From Alphaproteobacteria bacterium (GTDB lineage Bacteria > Pseudomonadota > Alphaproteobacteria > SMXS01): 64,000 bases of DNA. The stretch is from NCBI GenBank assembly GCA_028284945.1, contig JANQQJ010000006.1:62001-126000 (forward strand), given 5' to 3'. This document shows, piece after piece, positions 60,304 to 64,000 of the stretch. Numbering within the stretch: position 1 is the stretch's first letter; every line of letters begins with the position of its first letter. The notes under the pieces were generated by a model. It saw nothing but the letters and a program-made list of their open reading frames with translations. It ran no database searches and had not been told where the DNA came from. A program made the translations under genes and the position numbers.

Positions 60304-61749
60304 TCAATCCAGATCGTAGTCGATCCAAAGATCGCGCAGCTTATTGATGCCGATCGGTGCCAGGCTGACGCCGTCAATGTCCTTGGGCATCTTGTCGATA
60401 TTGATGCGGGCGTTCTTCAGCCTTTTGGCCAGGATTTTCGACCCGACGACGGCTTCCTGGTGCGAAATCCAGGCGCCCGGGCACATATGCGGGCCGACGC
60501 CGAACGCCATGTGGCTGCATTTGCCGTCCTTGTTGTAGCCGCTGCGCAACAGTTTTCCGGAATAGAGATCGTCGCGGAAAATGTCGAACGTCTCCGGGTC
60601 CTTGAAGATGCGCTCATCGTGACTGCCGGAGAAATTGACCATTTCCATCAGCGAGCCTGCAGGTACGACGATGCCATGGATCTCCACATCATAGGTATTA
60701 TGCCGGGGTTGGCCGCCGATCGGGTTGGAATGGCGTAGGGTTTCGTGGAAGGCCTGATCCCACAGGTTGTCGTCGGCGATAACGGCGTCAAACTGGTCCG
60801 GGTGCTGCATCAGCGAGTACCACATGTTCAGGATCGTGCCGCGGGTGGTCTCGCCGCCGCCGGCAACGACAAGCGCGATCAGGGCCGTGATTTCCTCAGA
60901 GCTCAGATAATCCCCGTCCACCTTGCTTTCGCAGAGCTTGGAGATGATGTCCTTGCCCATGATGTTGCCGTCATTGTCGTAGAGGTAGGTCGGATTTTTG
61001 CGCCGGTCCTCAACGATATCGGCAACGAAATCCTGCAGGTGCTGGCGGGCCTCCATACCTTGTTTATGGGTTTCAGAGGCGCCGAGCCCGCCCATCATGG
61101 AATCGTACCAGTAGAAGAAATTGCCTTGTGCCTCACGGGGGAAACCCAGCACGTCGCAGACGACGCGGACGGGGAATTCATAGGCAAAAGCACGGCCCAG
61201 CTCGAGGGTGCGGACACCGTCTTTGTCCTGCTTGATCGAGTCATCGAGATTATCGAAATCGTCGATCATTTCGGTCGCCAGCCGTTCGATGGCGGGGACA
61301 CGGTTTTCCAGTGATTTGCCGACGAGGTGCTGGCCGAACAGGTTGCGGCGCCGGCGGTGTTCAACGCCCGACAGTTCGTGCGTCACATTGCCCAGCACGC
61401 CGTTGGACGAGCCTTTCGGGATCGTGTTGAACCCGACATCGTCGTAGTAGCACTCGGTCATGTCCTCATAGCGGGTGACGTAATAGGTGTTGTTGAGCTT
61501 ATTGAAATAGACCGGATAGTGATCTCGCATGATCCGGTAATAGGGCCAGGGATTGCGGCGGAATTCCTCGGAAAAGAAGATGCGTGGATCGATCAAGGGT
61601 GTGCCGTCCGGCGCCGTGCCCATGTCGACGGTTTCGCCCAAGGGCATCAACGGGAAGTCCTTCACCGCGCCCGGGTCGCCTTCACCGGCCAATAGTGCAG
61701 GATCGATCGCCTGTGACAGGGCTTCAGCGAAATCTGGTTGTGTGGACAT
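60304..61749 (-). CDS. Cytochrome P450
   Basis: The 481-residue protein has an intact set: I helix VAGGGETT, ExxR in HETLRHSNP, and the heme loop FGVGPHMCPG with Cys423. It has a long N-terminal stretch rich in acidic and Pro residues before the first helix. It is transcribed immediately before the Cys-less P450 gene. No ferredoxin gene is adjacent; the one at 46691 could serve. ATG at 61749 follows TGGGGAGGTTTTAAA. Substrate unknown; the neighbours suggest terpene, steroid or alkyl ring oxidation. Confidence 0.95.
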   Translation of the reverse strand: MSTQPDFAEALSQAIDPALLAGEGDPGAVKDFPLMPLGETVDMGTAPDGTPLIDPRIFFSEEFRRNPWPYYRIMRDHYPVYFNKLNNTYYVTRYEDMTECYYDDVGFNTIPKGSSNGVLGNVTHELSGVEHRRRRNLFGQHLVGKSLENRVPAIERLATEMIDDFDNLDDSIKQDKDGVRTLELGRAFAYEFPVRVVCDVLGFPREAQGNFFYWYDSMMGGLGASETHKQGMEARQHLQDFVADIVEDRRKNPTYLYDNDGNIMGKDIISKLCESKVDGDYLSSEEITALIALVVAGGGETTRGTILNMWYSLMQHPDQFDAVIADDNLWDQAFHETLRHSNPIGGQPRHNTYDVEIHGIVVPAGSLMEMVNFSGSHDERIFKDPETFDIFRDDLYSGKLLRSGYNKDGKCSHMAFGVGPHMCPGAWISHQEAVVGSKILAKRLKNARINIDKMPKDIDGVSLAPIGINKLRDLWIDYDLD

Positions 61750-61901
61750 TTTAAAACCTCCCCAGCTTGGCAGCCGTCAATATGGAGTGAGCGTACAGCC
61801 GGTCCGGACCGTGCGCAATGTTCACCTGCACGCGTGACTTTCCAGCCGCGCGGGCGTGGGCTAGGGTCGGCGTTGGGCTTGGTTAACGGGAAGGAAAGAC
61901 A

Positions 61902-62717
61902 ATGCCGCTCAACGTTTTGCTGGTCACCAAGGGCCATCCGTTCGACTATAACGGCTTCTACGCGATCTTTGATGAGAACCCGGAATTGAACACAACGGTC
62001 GTGGAGCAGCCGGCGGCACAGATCATCCTGCGGCCGGAATTCGTCAAGGACTATGACGCGGTGGTCTTTTACGACATGTGGGGCACGGAAATGGACGGCA
62101 AGGCCCACTTTCCGGAACCACCAGCTCATTATATCGAGACGATTGAAGCGCTGCTGGAGAGTGGCGTCGGCATGGTGCTGCTTAACCACGCGACGGTGCA
62201 ATGGCCCGCCTGGCCGCGCTGGCGGGAAATCACCGGTACGTCTTTCATGTTGGAGGAAGGTGAACTCAACGGCGAAACCGTGCCTGGGTCCGGCTATCGC
62301 GGCGGCGGCGGCGAGCCTGAGCGCAACGCGACCCATCGCTTGACCCCTGTCGATCCAAACCATCCGGTGGCCAAAGGGCTGGAAGACGGGTTCGAAATTA
62401 CCGACGAACTCTATATCAAGACGGCGGGCTTTGAGGATGATCCGGATATCCTGCCGCTGTTCCGCAGTGACTATGATTTTTCGCCGGCCAACTTCAACCC
62501 GCCGCCTTTGGCGTCTGCGGATGAGCAGGCGAACTGGAACCACCCCAAAGGCAGCAATTTGATCACCTGGGCCAAGCGCACCGGTAACAGCCCGATTGTC
62601 GCGACGGAATCAGGCGATGGACCGGCGGCCTATGCCAATCCTGCTTTTCGGCAATTTCTCGAAAATGCGATCCGCTGGGTCGCGTCTGACGAAGCCAAGG
62701 CTTGGGCGCAGGATTAG
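61902..62717 (+). CDS. ThuA-like (trehalose-utilisation fold) protein
   Basis: The 271-residue protein has the class I glutamine-amidotransferase-like fold of ThuA: LNVLLVTKGHPFDYNGFYAIFDE at the start, YDAVVFYDMWGTEM, GVGMVLLNHATVQWPAWPRW, and HPVAKGLEDGFEITDELY near the end. The nucleophile-elbow Cys of amidotransferases is replaced by HATVQW, as in other ThuA proteins. ThuA members act in sugar or polyol metabolism, but the substrate here is unknown. ACGGGAAGGAAAGACA precedes the ATG. It is divergent from the P450 pair. Confidence 0.9.
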   Translation: MPLNVLLVTKGHPFDYNGFYAIFDENPELNTTVVEQPAAQIILRPEFVKDYDAVVFYDMWGTEMDGKAHFPEPPAHYIETIEALLESGVGMVLLNHATVQWPAWPRWREITGTSFMLEEGELNGETVPGSGYRGGGGEPERNATHRLTPVDPNHPVAKGLEDGFEITDELYIKTAGFEDDPDILPLFRSDYDFSPANFNPPPLASADEQANWNHPKGSNLITWAKRTGNSPIVATESGDGPAAYANPAFRQFLENAIRWVASDEAKAWAQD

Positions 62718-62721
62718 CTAC

Positions 62722-63960
62722 CTATTCAGCCGCGCTGGGCGCAGGGCGTTTGAGCTTCGGCAGCAATGCCATTGAAAGCACAGCCGGGATCAGCAGCAAC
62801 AGGAAGACCTCGAAGATTGGGGTGTAACTGCCTGCTGCGTCTCGTGCCCAGCCGGTTATGGTCGGCCCAAAGGAACTGATGGTGGTGAACGGCATCATCA
62901 GGCCCATAACCTGCCCGAAGGCCTTGGGCCCGAACCGGTTGCCGACAATGGACCCCATCAGCGGCAAGGTGCCGCCTGCGGCCAGCCCAAGCAGCACGCA
63001 GGCCGATAGTGTGAGCGCATAGGTCGGCTCTCGCAGCAGCAGGATTACCGTGGCCGCAATCAGCACCGCCTGCAGCCAGAACAGATAGCGATTGTCGTAG
63101 CGGTCGGCGGCCCAGCCGAAGCCGATTTTGCCGAAGATCATGACGACGGCAATGGTCGACATCAAATAGGCCGTGTCCTGGGCACTGAACCCCAAATCCA
63201 TGGTAAAAGGCCGCAGGTTTTGCTGGATGGACATGAAGACCACCGAGACCAGGGTCACGGTGATTACAGTTGCCCAAAAGGCCCGTTCCCGAAAGATGCT
63301 GCGGGTTGTCCAGGCGCGCCCGTCGAACTGCGAGGCCAGCGCGCGGGAGTGGTCGCTTTCCGGGTCGGGCTCCACGCCGGCTTCTTCAGGGGAGTTGCGC
63401 ACCACCAGCCAAACCGGCGGCAGAATGGTGACAAGTGTCAGCCCCGCCAGCGCCACGCAGGCTGTCCGCCAGCCCAGTTCGCCGATCAGCCATGTTGCCA
63501 GCGGTGGCAGAATAAACCCGCCGATCGATGTGCCGATAGTGACAAGGCCCACGGCAAGACCGCGCCGGCCGCGGAACCATTTCGCCGCCAGAGTCTGCCC
63601 GGCGATGGTGCCACCGAGCACCAGCCCCCCGCCCATCAAGGTCGCGTAGATCAGGATGACATGCCACACCGCCGTCGCCGTCGAGAGTGCCAGGAAGCCA
63701 AGGGCAAAGAGCACGCCGCCGGTACAGACAATGGCGCGGATTGAGTACCGGTCCATCGCGCGGCCGGCAAAGGGGCCGAAGGCCCCAATGGCGAGCGTGG
63801 CCGCGGTCACCGCGGCCATCAGTTCACCGCGCGGCGCGCCAAATTCCTCAATCCAATGCTCGGTAAAGAAAGTGAAGGAAAATAGGCCAAGCCCGAAGGT
63901 GATGCCCTGGAACACCAGCGCGACTGCGAGCACGTTCCATCCGTAATACCAGCGCGGCAC
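62722..63960 (-). CDS. MFS transporter (monocarboxylate/oxalate-formate type)
   Basis: The 412-residue protein has 12 predicted membrane segments and begins PRWYYGWNVLAVALVFQG, the typical start of the monocarboxylate/oxalate-formate antiporter branch. Motif A in the first loop is GRAMDRYSIRAI, and a second copy GWAADRYDNR lies in the second half. It should import or export an organic acid. GTG 63960 follows AGGGGGAAACG and is preferred over TTG 63975. It ends four bases from the convergent ThuA-like gene. The substrate may be a product or input of the neighbouring catabolic genes. Confidence 0.9.
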   Translation of the reverse strand: MPRWYYGWNVLAVALVFQGITFGLGLFSFTFFTEHWIEEFGAPRGELMAAVTAATLAIGAFGPFAGRAMDRYSIRAIVCTGGVLFALGFLALSTATAVWHVILIYATLMGGGLVLGGTIAGQTLAAKWFRGRRGLAVGLVTIGTSIGGFILPPLATWLIGELGWRTACVALAGLTLVTILPPVWLVVRNSPEEAGVEPDPESDHSRALASQFDGRAWTTRSIFRERAFWATVITVTLVSVVFMSIQQNLRPFTMDLGFSAQDTAYLMSTIAVVMIFGKIGFGWAADRYDNRYLFWLQAVLIAATVILLLREPTYALTLSACVLLGLAAGGTLPLMGSIVGNRFGPKAFGQVMGLMMPFTTISSFGPTITGWARDAAGSYTPIFEVFLLLLIPAVLSMALLPKLKRPAPSAAE

Positions 63961-64000
63961 CCGTTTCCCCCTCAAGACTATGACCTTAGGCTAGGGGGCG

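Noticed and set aside
46897-61749. Natural-product biosynthetic cluster based on the P450 genes
   Set aside because: No synthase (PKS, NRPS, terpene cyclase) is present. The neighbours are degradative oxygenases, a thiolase and dehydrogenases.
1-64000. Genomic island or prophage
   Set aside because: No integrase, tRNA attachment site, phage or conjugation gene was seen. Only the small GIY-YIG elements look mobile.

Overview
The window looks like chromosome of an alphaproteobacterium, probably an aerobic heterotroph that lives on lipids, steroids or other hydrophobic compounds. This is inferred from gene content: an alphaproteobacterial porin-type barrel fragment, a SapC-family protein, a phasin-like protein beside a wax ester synthase/DGAT, five Rieske oxygenases, three P450-family proteins and several Zn-type alcohol dehydrogenases. 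No rRNA, tRNA, phage, integrase or CRISPR array was seen, so the species cannot be fixed.

Layout. 1-2.7 kb: end of an exopolysaccharide locus, with a Wzx-like flippase (cut by the window edge) divergent from a polyprenyl-phosphate sugar transferase. 2.7-7.5 kb: a metal-ligand-poor amidohydrolase, then a penicillin-acylase-family lipoprotein overlapping a GH3-type acyl-amido synthetase. 7.6-12.6 kb: a porin-like/coiled-coil chimera with three disulfide-framed repeats, a secreted subtilase and a SapC protein. 12.7-24.9 kb: Rieske oxygenase, D-aminoacylase-like amidohydrolase, flavin oxidoreductase, MsrB, a storage-lipid pair (phasin-like protein and WS/DGAT) behind a palindromic TTGC/GCAA operator, alcohol dehydrogenase, enoyl-CoA hydratase, GST and GNAT. 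24.9-26 kb: two secreted proteins carrying only the C-terminal half of a CAP domain. 26-33.7 kb: Rieske oxygenase divergent from DUF2855, heme-PQQ dehydrogenase, KstD-like flavoprotein and GMC oxidoreductase. 33.9-40.2 kb: RND efflux pair and a HAPMO-like Baeyer-Villiger monooxygenase. 40.3-45.5 kb: tandem VOC proteins, Rieske oxygenase, SDR, serine hydrolase. 45.8-54.1 kb: a minus-strand catabolic run (ADH, Rieske, thiolase, amidohydrolase, PhyH, P450, ferredoxin, TauD). 54.3-64 kb: Rieske oxygenase, MDR reductase, NTF2-like protein, SDR, VOC, two tandem P450s (one without the heme cysteine), ThuA-like protein, MFS transporter.

How the genes fit together. Most encode oxidative attack (Rieske, P450, BVMO, Fe(II)/2-oxoglutarate enzymes), alcohol and ketone oxidation (ADH, GMC, PQQ, SDR, KstD-like) and beta-oxidation-type cleavage (thiolase, enoyl-CoA hydratase, HSD10-like SDR), with efflux, uptake and neutral-lipid storage. 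No transcription factor is recognisable.

Most notable: (i) two families of palindromic repeats, each present once wrapped around a small GIY-YIG nuclease gene and once as a nearly gene-less inverted pair, suggesting nuclease-cored mobile elements and their deletion derivatives; with a CCCTCTCCC-type palindrome family they fill every convergent gap over 100 bp; (ii) the Cys-less P450 paired with an intact one; (iii) two amidohydrolase paralogues lacking HxH and the usual Asp; (iv) the porin/coiled-coil chimera with its neighbouring subtilase; (v) half-CAP secreted proteins. All functional statements are from sequence reading only; no database search was run.
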